Assembly (NCBI GenBank): GCA_018712435.1
Contig: DVGZ01000068.1
Span: forward strand, 1-34,590
Reading direction: 5' to 3'
Length of the DNA: 34,590 nt
Origin: Candidatus Caccousia avicola
GTDB lineage: Bacteria > Bacillota > Clostridia > Oscillospirales > Acutalibacteraceae
A program made the translations under genes and the position numbers. The notes under the pieces were generated by a model. That model did not search any database and was not told the DNA's origin. It saw only the letters and a program-made list of their open reading frames with translations. Shown one piece after another: positions 1 to 7,701 of the stretch. How positions within the stretch are numbered: the first letter of the stretch is position 1; the number at the start of each line of letters is the position of its first letter.

Positions 1-806
1 TCGTGCAGCAGAACGGCAAGCCGAAGCTCGGGATCGTTCGCGGTATGTTCCAGAGCATGAAGCGTATGCTCCCAGACGTCGTATTGATGGTATGGGCTGT
101 GCTGATCCAGCCCGGCCAATGGACCCAGCTCCGGCAGAAAGACCTCGAACACCGGGCGGAACCGGCGCAGAATGTCCGGAGCGTCTCTGCCGCAGAGCAG
201 CCGGAGAAATTCATCCGCGATCCGTTCCGCCGCGATATTTCCCAGCAGGTTCCGGCATTCCAGAACAGCGGCGGCGGTTGCTTCCTCCAAAGAAAAGGAG
301 AGACAGGAAGCAAAGCGGAGCGCCCGCAGGATCCGCAGGCTGTCCTCCTCCAGCCGATCCCGGGGCGGCCCCACACAGCGGATTCGGCGCAGAGATAGAT
401 CGCGTTCGCCGTCAAAGGGGTCAATCAATTCCCGGTTCCACGCCATCGCGTTGATTGTGAAATCGCGCCTTGCCAGATCCTCCCGCAGGCTGCGGGAGAA
501 CCGCACGGCTTCCGGCCGGCGGTGGTCGGCGTATGGACCGTCTATCCGGAAGGTGGTGATCTCCAGCGGTAAGCCGGGAAAGAGCACCAAAATAGTTCCG
601 TGTTTTTCTCCCTGGCGGACAAGGGGTAGGGAGGAGAAAAGACGGGCGGTTTCCTCCGGCAGGGCGGAGGTGGTAATGTCCCAGTCGTGCGGGATAAGCC
701 CCAGCAGACTGTCGCGCACGCATCCGCCCACCAGATATGCCTCAAAGCCCGCGCGCTGCAATGTTTGCAGCGCTTCTTGGGCTTGTGCCGGGATCCGTGG
801 CTCCAT
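1..806 (-). CDS. cca: CCA tRNA nucleotidyltransferase (C-terminal end outside the window)
   Basis: Adds or repairs the 3' CCA of tRNAs in the cytoplasm. The frame starts at ATG 806 behind a GGAGGTGGAG ribosome binding site and is open to the left edge, giving 268 residues of a protein usually 400-450 long. The nucleotidyltransferase core is clear: AYLVGGCVRDSLLG near residue 25-38, then HDWDITTSAL with the metal-binding Asp pair. RRDFTINAMAW (about residue 112-122) and RFASCLSFSLEEAT follow, as in class II enzymes. The visible part ends at LLHD, the start of an HD-type domain, so this is the HD-containing bacterial version. Whether it is a full CCA-adding or only a CC- or A-adding enzyme cannot be told from this part. 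It has its own promoter at 954-982, just downstream of sigG on the same strand. Confidence 0.93.
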   Translation of the reverse strand, partial: MEPRIPAQAQEALQTLQRAGFEAYLVGGCVRDSLLGLIPHDWDITTSALPEETARLFSSLPLVRQGEKHGTILVLFPGLPLEITTFRIDGPYADHRRPEAVRFSRSLREDLARRDFTINAMAWNRELIDPFDGERDLSLRRIRCVGPPRDRLEEDSLRILRALRFASCLSFSLEEATAAAVLECRNLLGNIAAERIADEFLRLLCGRDAPDILRRFRPVFEVFLPELGPLAGLDQHSPYHQYDVWEHTLHALEHTANDPELRLAVLLH

Positions 807-953
807 CTGTCTCCACCTCCTCGATCTGGAATGGCAGCCGGTTTTTCCTTACATCCTCTTACCGCGTGATTTTCCGACAGGATTGCTAAAATTATCAGAA
901 AAAACAGGAATATCAGCGGAGAGAAAGGAAAAAATAACCAACAAACCCTTCTC

Positions 954-982
954 AGTATATCGGATTGAACAGAAAAGTGCAA
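954..982 (-). promoter_or_regulatory. sigmaA-type promoter for cca
   Basis: On the minus strand: -35 TTGCAC (977-982), 17-bp spacer, -10 TATACT (954-959). It lies between the sigG stop and cca, giving a leader of about 140 nt. It would allow vegetative cca expression independent of sporulation-specific sigG transcription. Confidence 0.6.
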
Positions 983-996
983 GGATTTCTTTTGCT

Positions 997-1779
997 TCAC
1001 AGCTCCCGTTTGATTTTCTCCAGCGCGCCCTTTTCCAGACGGGATACCTGCGCCTGGCTGATGTGGATTTCCGAAGCAACCTCCATCTGCGTTTTTCCCT
1101 GGAAGAAGCGCATGGTCAGAATTTTCTTTTCGCGGTCATTGAGATCGTTGATCGCTTCCCGCAAAGCAATTTCCTCCAGCCAGTCGCTGTCTCCTCCGCG
1201 GTTGTCTCCCACCTGATCCATCACATAGATCGTATCCCCGCCATCGTTGAACACAGGTTCATAGAGCGAGACAGGTTCGACGATGGATTCCAGAGCAAGC
1301 ACCACATCCTCGCGGGGCAAATCCAGCTCCTTGGCGATCTGTTCGATGGTGGGTTCCCGGTTGTCGCGTGATTGCAGCTTCTCCTTGATCTGCATCGCCT
1401 TATAAGCCGTATCGCGCAGGGAGCGGCTGACGCGGATGCTGTTGTTGTCCCGCAGGTAACGCCGGATTTCCCCGATGATCATGGGAACGCCGTAGGTGGA
1501 AAATTTCACCTGCAAATCCGGGTTGAAGTTGTCAATGGCCTTCATCAGGCCGATGCAGCCCACCTGAAACAGATCGTCAAGATTTTCGCCCCGGTTGGTA
1601 AAGCGCTGGATCACACTCAGCACCAGTTTGAGATTGCCGTTGATCATTTCCTCACGGGCCTGCTCGCGCTCGGATGGCGTTCCGTGACGGATTTTTTGCA
1701 GCAGGGCTCTTTTTTCCGCCTCCGTCAGCACTTTGAGGCGAGAGGTGTTGACCCCGCAGATTTCCACTTTATTATACAT
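997..1779 (-). CDS. sigG: RNA polymerase sporulation sigma factor SigG
   Basis: Late forespore-specific sigma factor. The chosen start (ATG 1779, preceded by AAGGGGGAAAC) gives 260 residues, the usual SigG length; a longer frame upstream has no family support. The N-terminus NKVEICGVNTSRL is the SigG hallmark. Region 2 follows with LVLSVIQRFTNRGENLDDLFQ and KFSTYGVPMIIGEIRRYLRD, then region 3, then region 4 with GKTQMEVASEIHISQAQVSR as the -35-binding helix-turn-helix. No sigE or spoIIGA lies on the visible side (the gene just downstream is cca). A sigmaF-like promoter lies immediately upstream, which fits the known order sigmaF then sigmaG in the forespore. Confidence 0.96.
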   Translation of the reverse strand: MYNKVEICGVNTSRLKVLTEAEKRALLQKIRHGTPSEREQAREEMINGNLKLVLSVIQRFTNRGENLDDLFQVGCIGLMKAIDNFNPDLQVKFSTYGVPMIIGEIRRYLRDNNSIRVSRSLRDTAYKAMQIKEKLQSRDNREPTIEQIAKELDLPREDVVLALESIVEPVSLYEPVFNDGGDTIYVMDQVGDNRGGDSDWLEEIALREAINDLNDREKKILTMRFFQGKTQMEVASEIHISQAQVSRLEKGALEKIKREL

Positions 1780-1804
1780 GGCCGTTTCCCCCTTCTTCCT
1801 TTTC

Positions 1805-1833
1805 AGTATTGCCGCTTTTTTCCGGCCGCATAC
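1805..1833 (-). promoter_or_regulatory. Putative sigmaF-dependent promoter of sigG
   Basis: On the minus strand GTATG (1829-1833), exactly 15 bp, then GGCAATACT (1805-1813). The second element matches the sigmaF -10 pattern GGNNANANT at every fixed position, and the first matches GYATA except for the last base. The site ends 25 nt before the sigG start. sigG is a known sigmaF target in Bacillus, so position and biology agree. Confidence 0.6.
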
Positions 1834-1932
1834 AAAAAGGGGAAAATTTAGAAGCAGGCAAGAATCAGGCAAAAAAGCGAGGACGGATGAATATATAAGG
1901 AAAGGAGTATGGAGGAAAAGGAGGAAGAGCGT

Positions 1933-2226
1933 ATGACATGCAGAATCGCGGAGCTGCGCCGCAAGGAAGTGATCAGCGTGAAGGACGGGACAAGAATCGG
2001 AGCGGTCTGCGACGCGGAAATGGATATCGAAAGCGCCCGCCTGACGTCAATTGTGGTATACGGCAGGCCGAAGCTGTTCGGCTTGCTGGGGCGGGAGGAG
2101 GATATCGTGATCCGCTGGCCGGACATCCAGGTAGTGGGAGAGGATACGATCCTCGTCAATTATCAGGAGAGGGTTCGCGTTCGGCGGAAAAGGGGTCTGC
2201 TGTCCATTTTATTCGGGGACGAGTAG
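1933..2226 (+). CDS. YlmC/YmxH family PRC-barrel sporulation protein
   Basis: Small cytoplasmic PRC-barrel protein of 97 residues (MTCRIAELRRKEVISVKDG...). The fold is suggested by the beta-rich pattern with VISVKDGTRIGAVCDAEMDIESARLTSIVVYGRPKLFG and DIVIRWPDIQVVGEDTILV. This family sits beside sigE/sigG or ylm genes in many spore formers, and here it is divergent from sigG. The start was set at ATG 1933 because AAGGAGG lies 8 nt upstream. The in-frame ATG at 1909 has its Shine-Dalgarno almost touching the codon and would add only eight charged residues. Its exact role in sporulation is not established. Confidence 0.85.
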   Translation: MTCRIAELRRKEVISVKDGTRIGAVCDAEMDIESARLTSIVVYGRPKLFGLLGREEDIVIRWPDIQVVGEDTILVNYQERVRVRRKRGLLSILFGDE

Positions 2227-2308
2227 GAAAAGGGAGAATCTGCACTGCCGCTTGTGACGTATGACGGAAAAAAAGGGAAAATTTGAGTAAAATAAGGTAG
2301 ATTGTTTC

Positions 2309-2337
2309 TTGCAATCCCAAAACCTTTATGCTATAAT
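2309..2337 (+). promoter_or_regulatory. Strong sigmaA promoter for rpsB-tsf
   Basis: -35 TTGCAA (2309-2314), 17-bp spacer, perfect -10 TATAAT (2332-2337). Transcription would start near 2344, leaving a leader of about 94 nt before rpsB. The leader holds small GC-rich inverted repeats (GAACC...GGTTC around 2368-2389) that could serve translational control. I do not recognise a described r-protein leader motif in it. Confidence 0.85.
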
Positions 2338-2437
2338 AATTCGCGCAAAACACACGCCGACCCCGGCGAACCGGTGCCCGCAAGGGTTCTGCGCCAACAG
2401 GAGGAGCGGCGGAGGAATAACCAAGGAGGAATAAAAA

Positions 2438-3181
2438 ATGGCAGTAGTATCTATGAAGCAGCTTCTGGAAGCCGGTGTTCATTTCGGCCACCAGACCAGA
2501 AGATGGAACCCGAAGATGGCGGAGTACATCTTCACCGAGCGCAACGGCATCTACATCATCGATCTGCAGAAGACCGTGCGCAAGCTCGAAGAGGCTTACA
2601 ATTTTGTTCGTCAGCTCTCCATGGAGGGCAAGAGCGTCCTGTTTGTCGGCACGAAGAAGCAGGCTCAGGATTCCGTTCGTGACGAGGCGCAGCGCGCCGG
2701 TGCCTACTATGTGAACGCCCGCTGGCTCGGCGGTATGCTCACCAACTTCCGCACCATCCGCCGCCGCATCGACCGTCTGAACCAGCTCAAGACCATGGAG
2801 TCCGACGGCACGTTTGATATGCTCCCGAAGAAGGAAGTCGTCAAGCTGAACCTCGAGATCGAGAAGCTCGAGAAGTTCCTGGGCGGCATCAAGGAGATGA
2901 AGCAGCTCCCCGGCGCTCTGTTCATCGTTGACCCCCGCAAGGAGCGCATCGCTGTGGCTGAGGCCAAGAAGCTGGGTATCCCGATCGTCGCGATCGTCGA
3001 CACCAACTGCGATCCGGACGAGATCGATTACGTTATCCCGGGCAACGACGACGCTATCCGCGCTGTCAAGCTGATCTCCGGCACGGTTGCCAACGCGATT
3101 GTCGAGGGCAAGGAAGGCCAGATGGGCGCCGCCGAGGCGGAGGCCAAGGAGAATGAGACCGACGAGGCTGCCGCCGAATAA
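2438..3181 (+). CDS. rpsB: 30S ribosomal protein S2
   Basis: Structural protein of the small subunit. The product is 247 residues, normal for Firmicutes S2. It opens with [32 protein letters not shown], the S2 signature, and carries [23 protein letters not shown] and the second signature VVDPRKE / [24 protein letters not shown]. The ATG follows AAGGAGGAATAAAA. The tail (residues about 228-247) is a low-complexity Glu/Ala stretch, common in clostridial S2. It is the first gene of the rpsB-tsf transcript, with tsf 88 nt downstream. Confidence 0.98.
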   Translation: MAVVSMKQLLEAGVHFGHQTRRWNPKMAEYIFTERNGIYIIDLQKTVRKLEEAYNFVRQLSMEGKSVLFVGTKKQAQDSVRDEAQRAGAYYVNARWLGGMLTNFRTIRRRIDRLNQLKTMESDGTFDMLPKKEVVKLNLEIEKLEKFLGGIKEMKQLPGALFIVDPRKERIAVAEAKKLGIPIVAIVDTNCDPDEIDYVIPGNDDAIRAVKLISGTVANAIVEGKEGQMGAAEAEAKENETDEAAAE

Positions 3182-3202
3182 GCGCAACCAAAACGAAGGT
3201 AC

Positions 3203-3237
3203 GGCACGGCACGCCAGCATCCCTGGCGTGCTGTGCT
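3203..3237 (+). terminator. Intercistronic hairpin between rpsB and tsf
   Basis: A 13-bp stem CACGGCACGCCAG (3205-3217) pairs with CTGGCGTGCTGTG (3223-3235) with one G-U pair and a 5-nt loop; two outer pairs can extend it. No T-run follows, so it is more likely a partial attenuator, processing site or mRNA-stabilising element than a full terminator. Confidence 0.6.
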
Positions 3238-3269
3238 TGGTTATAGACTGATAAATTGGAGGAATTAAC

Positions 3270-4178
3270 ATGGCATTTACAGCAAAGGACGTCGCGACCC
3301 TGCGTGAGAAGACCGGCTGCGGCATGATGGATTGCAAGAAGGCTCTGACCGCTTCCAACGGCGACATGGACGCTGCGGTGGACTATCTGCGTGAAAAGGG
3401 CCTTGCTGCCGCCACCAAGAAGGCTGGCCGCATCGCTGCCGAGGGTATGGCTTATGCTTATGTCGACGGAAACGTGGGCGTTGCCGTCGAGGTAAACGCG
3501 GAGACCGACTTCGTGGCCAAGAACGCTGATTTCCAGGCTTTTGTTAAGACGGTTGCGGAAACGGTTGCTTCCGTGAATCCGGCTGATATGGACGCTCTTC
3601 TCGCGGCTCAGGCTGCCGGTCAGTCTGTCAGCGTGGAGGATCTGCGCAAGGAGAAGGTTCTGACCATCGGCGAGAACATCAAGGTTCGCCGTTTCCAGCG
3701 CTATGAGGGCGCTGTCACCGCCTATATCCACATGGGCGGCAAGATTGCCGTTCTGGTGCGCTTCGACACCTCCGCGGAGATTGCCGCGAAGGCTGAGTTC
3801 CAGGAGTATGCGAAGAACATCGCGATGCAGATCGCCGCTGTCAACCCGCTGTACCTCAACAGCAGCCTGGTTCCGGCCGACGTGATCGAGCACGAGCGCA
3901 AGATCGCGACCGAGCAGGCTTCCGCCAGCGGCAAGCCCGCCAACGTCATCGAGAAGATGGTCGACGGCAAGATCAAGAAGTATTTCAAGGAAGTCTGCCT
4001 GGTGGAGCAGGAGTATGTCAAGGACAGCAAGCTTTCCATCCAGCAGTACACGGATTCCGTCGCCAAGGAGCTGGGCGGTTCCATCCAGATCGCCGAGTAT
4101 GTCCGCTTTGAGAAGGGCGAAGGCCTTGAGAAGCGCGAGGACAACTTCGCTGACGAAGTTGCCAGCATGGTGAAATAA
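3270..4178 (+). CDS. tsf: Elongation factor Ts
   Basis: Guanine-nucleotide exchange factor for EF-Tu. The product is 302 residues. The N-terminal UBA-like domain MAFTAKDVATLREKTGCGMMDCKKAL carries the classic EF-Ts signature, followed by NGDMDAAVDYLREKGLAAATKKAGRIAAEG. The core domain includes AVEVNAETDFVAKN, the conserved TDFV region that contacts EF-Tu. YIHMGGKIAVLVRF and KYFKEVCLVEQEYVKD mark the two core subdomains and the C-terminal part. The ATG follows TTGGAGGAATTAAC. The gene ends before a clear intrinsic terminator at 4227. Confidence 0.98.
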   Translation: MAFTAKDVATLREKTGCGMMDCKKALTASNGDMDAAVDYLREKGLAAATKKAGRIAAEGMAYAYVDGNVGVAVEVNAETDFVAKNADFQAFVKTVAETVASVNPADMDALLAAQAAGQSVSVEDLRKEKVLTIGENIKVRRFQRYEGAVTAYIHMGGKIAVLVRFDTSAEIAAKAEFQEYAKNIAMQIAAVNPLYLNSSLVPADVIEHERKIATEQASASGKPANVIEKMVDGKIKKYFKEVCLVEQEYVKDSKLSIQQYTDSVAKELGGSIQIAEYVRFEKGEGLEKREDNFADEVASMVK

Positions 4179-4226
4179 GAGAGAATTCTCAGGGGCGCGT
4201 TTGCGCCGGAGGATTTGTCTGATAAA

Positions 4227-4265
4227 AGAACCGGCAGGAAAAATTTTCCCACCGGTTCTTTTTTT
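4227..4265 (+). terminator. Intrinsic terminator of rpsB-tsf
   Basis: Stem AGAACCGG (4227-4234) pairs with CCGGTTCT (4252-4259), and the stem is followed by seven T residues. It lies 48 nt after the tsf stop. Confidence 0.85.
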
Positions 4266-4304
4266 GTAAAAAAGCAGGCCACGGAAATTTTCCGCGGCCT
4301 GCTT
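4266..4304 (-). terminator. Intrinsic terminator of the suf-like operon
   Basis: Read on the minus strand, AAGCAGGCC...GGCCTGCTT forms a long stem (4272-4304, with the inner CGGAAA/TTTCCG arm nearly continuous) followed by a T-run at 4266-4273. It faces the tsf terminator, so two convergent transcripts end within 80 bp. Confidence 0.75.
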
Positions 4305-4309
4305 GGTTT

Positions 4310-4528
4310 GTCGAAAAGTTTTTGCGTGGTGAAGCTTGGTGGGAACCGTTCGGAAAAAATCGCTTCACTGTTTTTCCTCGCTTGTTCTGTGGCTTCGCAC
4401 GTTTTCTGAAAGGGGGTTCGGGTCTCGCCTGCCGGCTCGGTCGGCGCTAATCCGTGCGCCACTGGCGCACCGCGCCCCCCTTTGCCCCCGCGACCTTTTG
4501 AAAAAGGTCGACGAAAACTTCAAGTTTA
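4310..4528. repeat. Hairpin-rich GC intergenic block, likely dispersed repeat
   Basis: This stretch holds no gene I can support. It contains a 20-nt near-perfect palindrome CGACCTTTT-GA-AAAAGGTCG (4491-4510) and a second hairpin GTGCGCC-ACT-GGCGCAC (4454-4470). They are separated by a C-run block (CGCGCCCCCCTTTGCCCCCG). On the minus strand it lies between sufB and the operon terminator. The composition and two stacked palindromes resemble interspersed repeats of ruminococcal genomes; only one copy is present here, so repeat status is inference. Confidence 0.4.
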
Positions 4529-5446
4529 TTATCGCAGGAACCCTTGGATAATACGCTCCTCCGCTTCCTGCTGTGTTAGACCGAGCGTGCGCAGCTTGAG
4601 GATCTGCTCGCCCGCAATTTTGCCGATCGCAGCCTCGTGAATGAGGGCAGCGTCAACATGGGCGGCCTCCAGCGACGGGGAGGCGATGACGCTTCCCGAT
4701 TCCGCCAGAATGGCGTCGCATTCCGAGTGGCCGCTGCACCGGTTTTTGCCGCGCAGGCAGGAGTTGAATTCCTGTCGGGAGTTGCCGCGCGCCACGGAAC
4801 GGGAGATCAGATCCACACCGGAATCCTCGCCCTCCAGCGTGACGTCGAAGTCGCTTCTGGCCCATTCGCTGCCGGTGGTCATCAGACGTTCCCGCACGAC
4901 AAGACGCGCTCCGGCGGCCAGTACGGCGGTTGTCTTGCGCATGGTGCTGTCCACTCCGCCGAGCTGCACGGTGTCCATTTCCAGGTAGGAGTTTTCCGCC
5001 ATGGTAATGTCCGTCACCGGATCGATCCGGCGTGCGCCCGCGCCCTTGCCGGTACCGAGATGCTTTTCCCGGTAGACAACACGCGCGCCTTTTTCCAAAA
5101 AGAAGCGGTGAATGCCGTTGTGGCGGGCCTCCGTGTTTTCTTCGTTGTGTACGCCGCAGCCCGCGATCACCAGAACGTCCGCGCCCTCTCCGATATAGAA
5201 ATCGTTGTAGACCAGGTCGTCAATGCCGCCGTGGGTGACGCAGGCCGGAATATAGACCGTCTCACCTTTTGTGCCGGGCAGCACATGGATCACAAGGCCG
5301 GGGCCTTCCTTTTTGGATTCAATTTTGATATGCTCGCTGGATTGGCGGCCGGCGCACTCGCCGTCCTCGCGCACATTGTACGCGCCCTGAAAGGAGCCGC
5401 CGAATTCGGAAACGGCGCGAAGCAGGGATTCCGTGATTTTGTTCAT
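4529..5446 (-). CDS. SufB/SufD-family Fe-S scaffold protein (short SmsB/SufBD type)
   Basis: Scaffold component of a minimal SUF-like iron-sulfur assembly complex. The product is 305 residues, far shorter than SufB (about 470) or SufD (about 430), and equals mainly the parallel beta-helix core plus C-terminus. Recognisable core segments are VIHVLPGTKGETVYIPACVTHGG, VLVIAGCGVHNEENTEARHNG, MTTGSEWARSDFDVTLEGEDSGVDL, CSGHSECDAIL and the family end segment HEAAIGKIAGEQILKLRTLGLTQQEAEERIIQGFL. Its start overlaps the end of the SufC-like gene by 4 nt (ATGA), so the two are translationally coupled. No SufS, SufU or second SufB/D gene is adjacent. This matches the two-gene minimal systems described for strict anaerobes. 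Confidence 0.88.
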   Translation of the reverse strand: MNKITESLLRAVSEFGGSFQGAYNVREDGECAGRQSSEHIKIESKKEGPGLVIHVLPGTKGETVYIPACVTHGGIDDLVYNDFYIGEGADVLVIAGCGVHNEENTEARHNGIHRFFLEKGARVVYREKHLGTGKGAGARRIDPVTDITMAENSYLEMDTVQLGGVDSTMRKTTAVLAAGARLVVRERLMTTGSEWARSDFDVTLEGEDSGVDLISRSVARGNSRQEFNSCLRGKNRCSGHSECDAILAESGSVIASPSLEAAHVDAALIHEAAIGKIAGEQILKLRTLGLTQQEAEERIIQGFLR

Positions 5447-6177
5447 ACGCGCGCACTCTCCTTTCCAAGCGGGCAGCGGGGCGATTTTTCGTCGGCCAGC
5501 AGGGTGGGAAGAATTTCTTCCCTGGGACCGGCGGAACGCACATAGCCGTCCGCGATTACAATGATGTCGTCCGCAATGCTCAGGATCCGCTCCTGATGCG
5601 AAATGATCAGCAGGGTGCCCGCCTTCTGGCGGCGGACCTCCTCAAAGGTTTCGACCAGACGGGCAAAGCTCCACAGGTCGATTCCGGCCTCGGGCTCGTC
5701 AAAAATGGAGAGTCTGGCACGGCGGGCCAGAACCGACGCAATCTCAATGCGCTTAATTTCGCCGCCGGATAAGCTTGCATTGAGTTCGCGATCCACATAT
5801 TCGTTGGCGCACAGGCCCACTTTGCCCAGAAGGTCGCACAGGTGAGCGTCATCCAGCTCCCGGCCGGAAGCAAGCTCCAGCATGTCGCGGACGGTCAGCC
5901 CCTTGAAGCGGACCGGCTGCTGGAAAGCGTAGGCGATCCCCAGCTTTGCCCGCTCTGTGATGTCCATATCGGTGATTTCCTGGCCGTCAAAGAAGAGATG
6001 GCCGGAGGAAGGCTTTTCGATACCGGCGATCAGCTTGGCCAGCGTGGTTTTTCCTCCGCCGTTCGGGCCGGTGACTACAATCAGCCTCCCGTCCTGCACG
6101 GACAGATCAATGTCCTTTATGATTCCCGCCCCGTCCGGCAGATCCCAGGCGAGGTGCTCCAGCTTTAAAAGTTCCAT
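5443..6177 (-). CDS. SufC-like Fe-S assembly ATPase
   Basis: ABC-type ATPase that drives the SufB/D-like scaffold; a soluble complex, not a transporter. 244 residues. Walker A GPNGGGKTT at 37-45, Q-loop FQQPVRF around 85-91, signature LSGGE at 136-140, Walker B LSIFDE at 156-161, and the switch His in ISHQER. The neighbouring SufB/D-like gene overlaps by 4 nt, which supports a SufC role over a generic ABC transporter. The ATG follows GGAAAGGAAAAATGCC. Promoter elements lie at 6219-6247. Confidence 0.88.
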   Translation of the reverse strand: MELLKLEHLAWDLPDGAGIIKDIDLSVQDGRLIVVTGPNGGGKTTLAKLIAGIEKPSSGHLFFDGQEITDMDITERAKLGIAYAFQQPVRFKGLTVRDMLELASGRELDDAHLCDLLGKVGLCANEYVDRELNASLSGGEIKRIEIASVLARRARLSIFDEPEAGIDLWSFARLVETFEEVRRQKAGTLLIISHQERILSIADDIIVIADGYVRSAGPREEILPTLLADEKSPRCPLGKESARV

Positions 6178-6218
6178 GGCATTTTTCCTTTCCAGAGGGC
6201 TGTCTGTCCTCCTCCTTT

Positions 6219-6247
6219 ATGCTAGGGTACTTTTCCCTGCTTGTCAA
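6219..6247 (-). promoter_or_regulatory. sigmaA promoter of the suf-like operon
   Basis: Minus strand: perfect -35 TTGACA (6242-6247), 17-bp spacer, -10 TAGCAT (6219-6224). It ends about 42 nt before the SufC-like start codon. Confidence 0.75.
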
Positions 6248-6262
6248 GAATCCAGCTATAAA

Positions 6263-6283
6263 TTTCCACATTTTTAGTGGAAA
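6263..6283. promoter_or_regulatory. Inverted repeat upstream of the suf-like promoter, possible operator
   Basis: Perfect 7-bp arms TTTCCAC (6263-6269) and GTGGAAA (6277-6283) around a 7-nt AT spacer. It is 16 bp upstream of the suf -35 and also in the upstream region of the divergent ADP-ribosylglycohydrolase gene, so a regulator bound there could act both ways. No candidate regulator is encoded nearby. Confidence 0.35.
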
Positions 6284-6374
6284 AAATGCAGGGAAAACAA
6301 AGATAAAAACTGGAAAAAAGGTGAAAAGTATAGTATAGTAAGAATCCAGAGAACGAAGAAAAGGGGGATTCACC

Positions 6375-7163
6375 ATGTTCGGCGCGATTTTGGGTGATAT
6401 TGCCGGTTCCCGCTTTGAATTCAGCCGGCCGGAAAAGTTCAATTATAAAAAGGAACCCTTTTTTACAGACAGCTGTTGTTTTACCGATGATACCGTCATG
6501 ACGGTGGCCACCAAATACGCGGTGCTCAACGGCACTTCGTACCGTGGGGCATATTTGCAGTTTGGAAGGAAATATCCCCTTGTGGGATATGGGACCATGT
6601 TCAAGCGCTGGCTGGAGGAGGGCGGCTGCGCCGCTTACCGCAGCTATGGAAACGGCTCCGCGATGCGGGTAAGCTTTATCGGAGAATATTTCCCGACGCT
6701 GGAGCGTGTGAGGGAGCATGCACAGAAAAGCGCGCTGTGCACGCACAGCCACCCCGAGGGGGTAAAAGGCGCGGAGGCAACGGCTGTCTGCGTTTATCTG
6801 GCAAGAACGGAAAACTCGAAAAAAGAGATCAAACGATATATTGAAAAAAATTATGGCTATGATTTGGGAAAGCCGCTGTTTTTGCAGCGTCCGTTTTCCA
6901 AGGTGGACATGAGCTGCCAGGTGTCCGTTCCGCTGGCAATCCGCTGTTTTCTGGAAAGCTATTCGTGGGAAAGCTGTATGCGCAATGTGTACAGCGTGAA
7001 ATGCGATACCGATACAGTCGGCTGCATTGCGGGCAGTATCGCGGAAGCCTATTATCACGGCACGGGACAGAACGATTTGGAGCTGATCCGCAGATATCTT
7101 GCCATTCCGGATTCCTCCGGCCGGTGCGATATGACGCTGTTTAACTGGGCTACGATGAACTAA
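6375..7163 (+). CDS. ADP-ribosylglycohydrolase family protein
   Basis: DraG-like hydrolase that removes ADP-ribose from proteins or nucleotides. 262 residues. The N-terminus MFGAILGDIAGS and the metal-binding motif TDDT (residues 37-40) are typical, and the second metal site is KCDTDTVGCIAGSIAEAYYH near residue 214-232. NGSAMRV (about 93-99) and THSHPEGVKGA (about 122-132) are further family motifs. Start ATG 6375 follows AAAGGGGGATTCACC. It heads a run with the next three genes (13-nt and 12-nt gaps, then an overlap). Its target is unknown; no DraT or DarT partner is visible. Confidence 0.92.
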   Translation: MFGAILGDIAGSRFEFSRPEKFNYKKEPFFTDSCCFTDDTVMTVATKYAVLNGTSYRGAYLQFGRKYPLVGYGTMFKRWLEEGGCAAYRSYGNGSAMRVSFIGEYFPTLERVREHAQKSALCTHSHPEGVKGAEATAVCVYLARTENSKKEIKRYIEKNYGYDLGKPLFLQRPFSKVDMSCQVSVPLAIRCFLESYSWESCMRNVYSVKCDTDTVGCIAGSIAEAYYHGTGQNDLELIRRYLAIPDSSGRCDMTLFNWATMN

Positions 7164-7176
7164 AGGAGGAAATTGC

Positions 7177-7689
7177 GTGTTTCGTTTGTTTGAAAAAAGT
7201 GAAGAGGATGGGTGCTATAACCTCACCTCCTATCAGTCTACGCAGGTGCTCGATATCCTGCTCTCCAATCAGGTGTACCGTGCCTATAAAAGCATCACCT
7301 TTGCCAAGGGCTATCAGGCGCTGATTGATATTCTTGGGCTGGACTGCGTCTGCCCGATTTTTGCCTGTGTGATGGGCAAGCCCTCCTGTGCGGACGGCCG
7401 TGTTTCGAGCAGCGTCCTGCTCACCCTGCGCGTTCCGAAGGAAAAGGTTCGGCTGACGGAATTCAGGGACTGGGCGGATCTGCTCTATGTCATGAAAAGT
7501 TTGAAATCCGATTACACCGGGATCGGCGCGCTTCAGGCGCGATCGGATATTGACACCCGCCAGCTTCAGCGCTCCATTGAGTCGCTGAAGGTGCAGAAGC
7601 CTCTGGCGCAGTATAAGGTGCCGCAGGCGGTGCTGGAGGAGATTCAGCCGGAATGGGTGGTCAAATATAAAAAGTTTGCGGTGAAGTAA
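7177..7689 (+). CDS. Uncharacterised protein, possibly DUF3841-like
   Basis: 170 residues with a GTG start directly behind AAAGGAGGAAATTGC. No signal peptide or membrane segment. The middle part has VLLTLRVPKEKVRLTEFRDWADLL, which faintly resembles the pattern of DUF3841 proteins (a hydrophobic strand, then pressed charged residues, then a D/W motif); I hold this as weak. The start YNLTSYQSTQVLDILLSNQVYRAYKS is predicted helical. It is 13 nt downstream of the ADP-ribosylglycohydrolase and 12 nt upstream of ispD, so it is co-transcribed with both. No function can be assigned from the sequence. Confidence 0.75.
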   Translation: MFRLFEKSEEDGCYNLTSYQSTQVLDILLSNQVYRAYKSITFAKGYQALIDILGLDCVCPIFACVMGKPSCADGRVSSSVLLTLRVPKEKVRLTEFRDWADLLYVMKSLKSDYTGIGALQARSDIDTRQLQRSIESLKVQKPLAQYKVPQAVLEEIQPEWVVKYKKFAVK

Positions 7690-7701
7690 AGGGGGAGCCG
7701 T

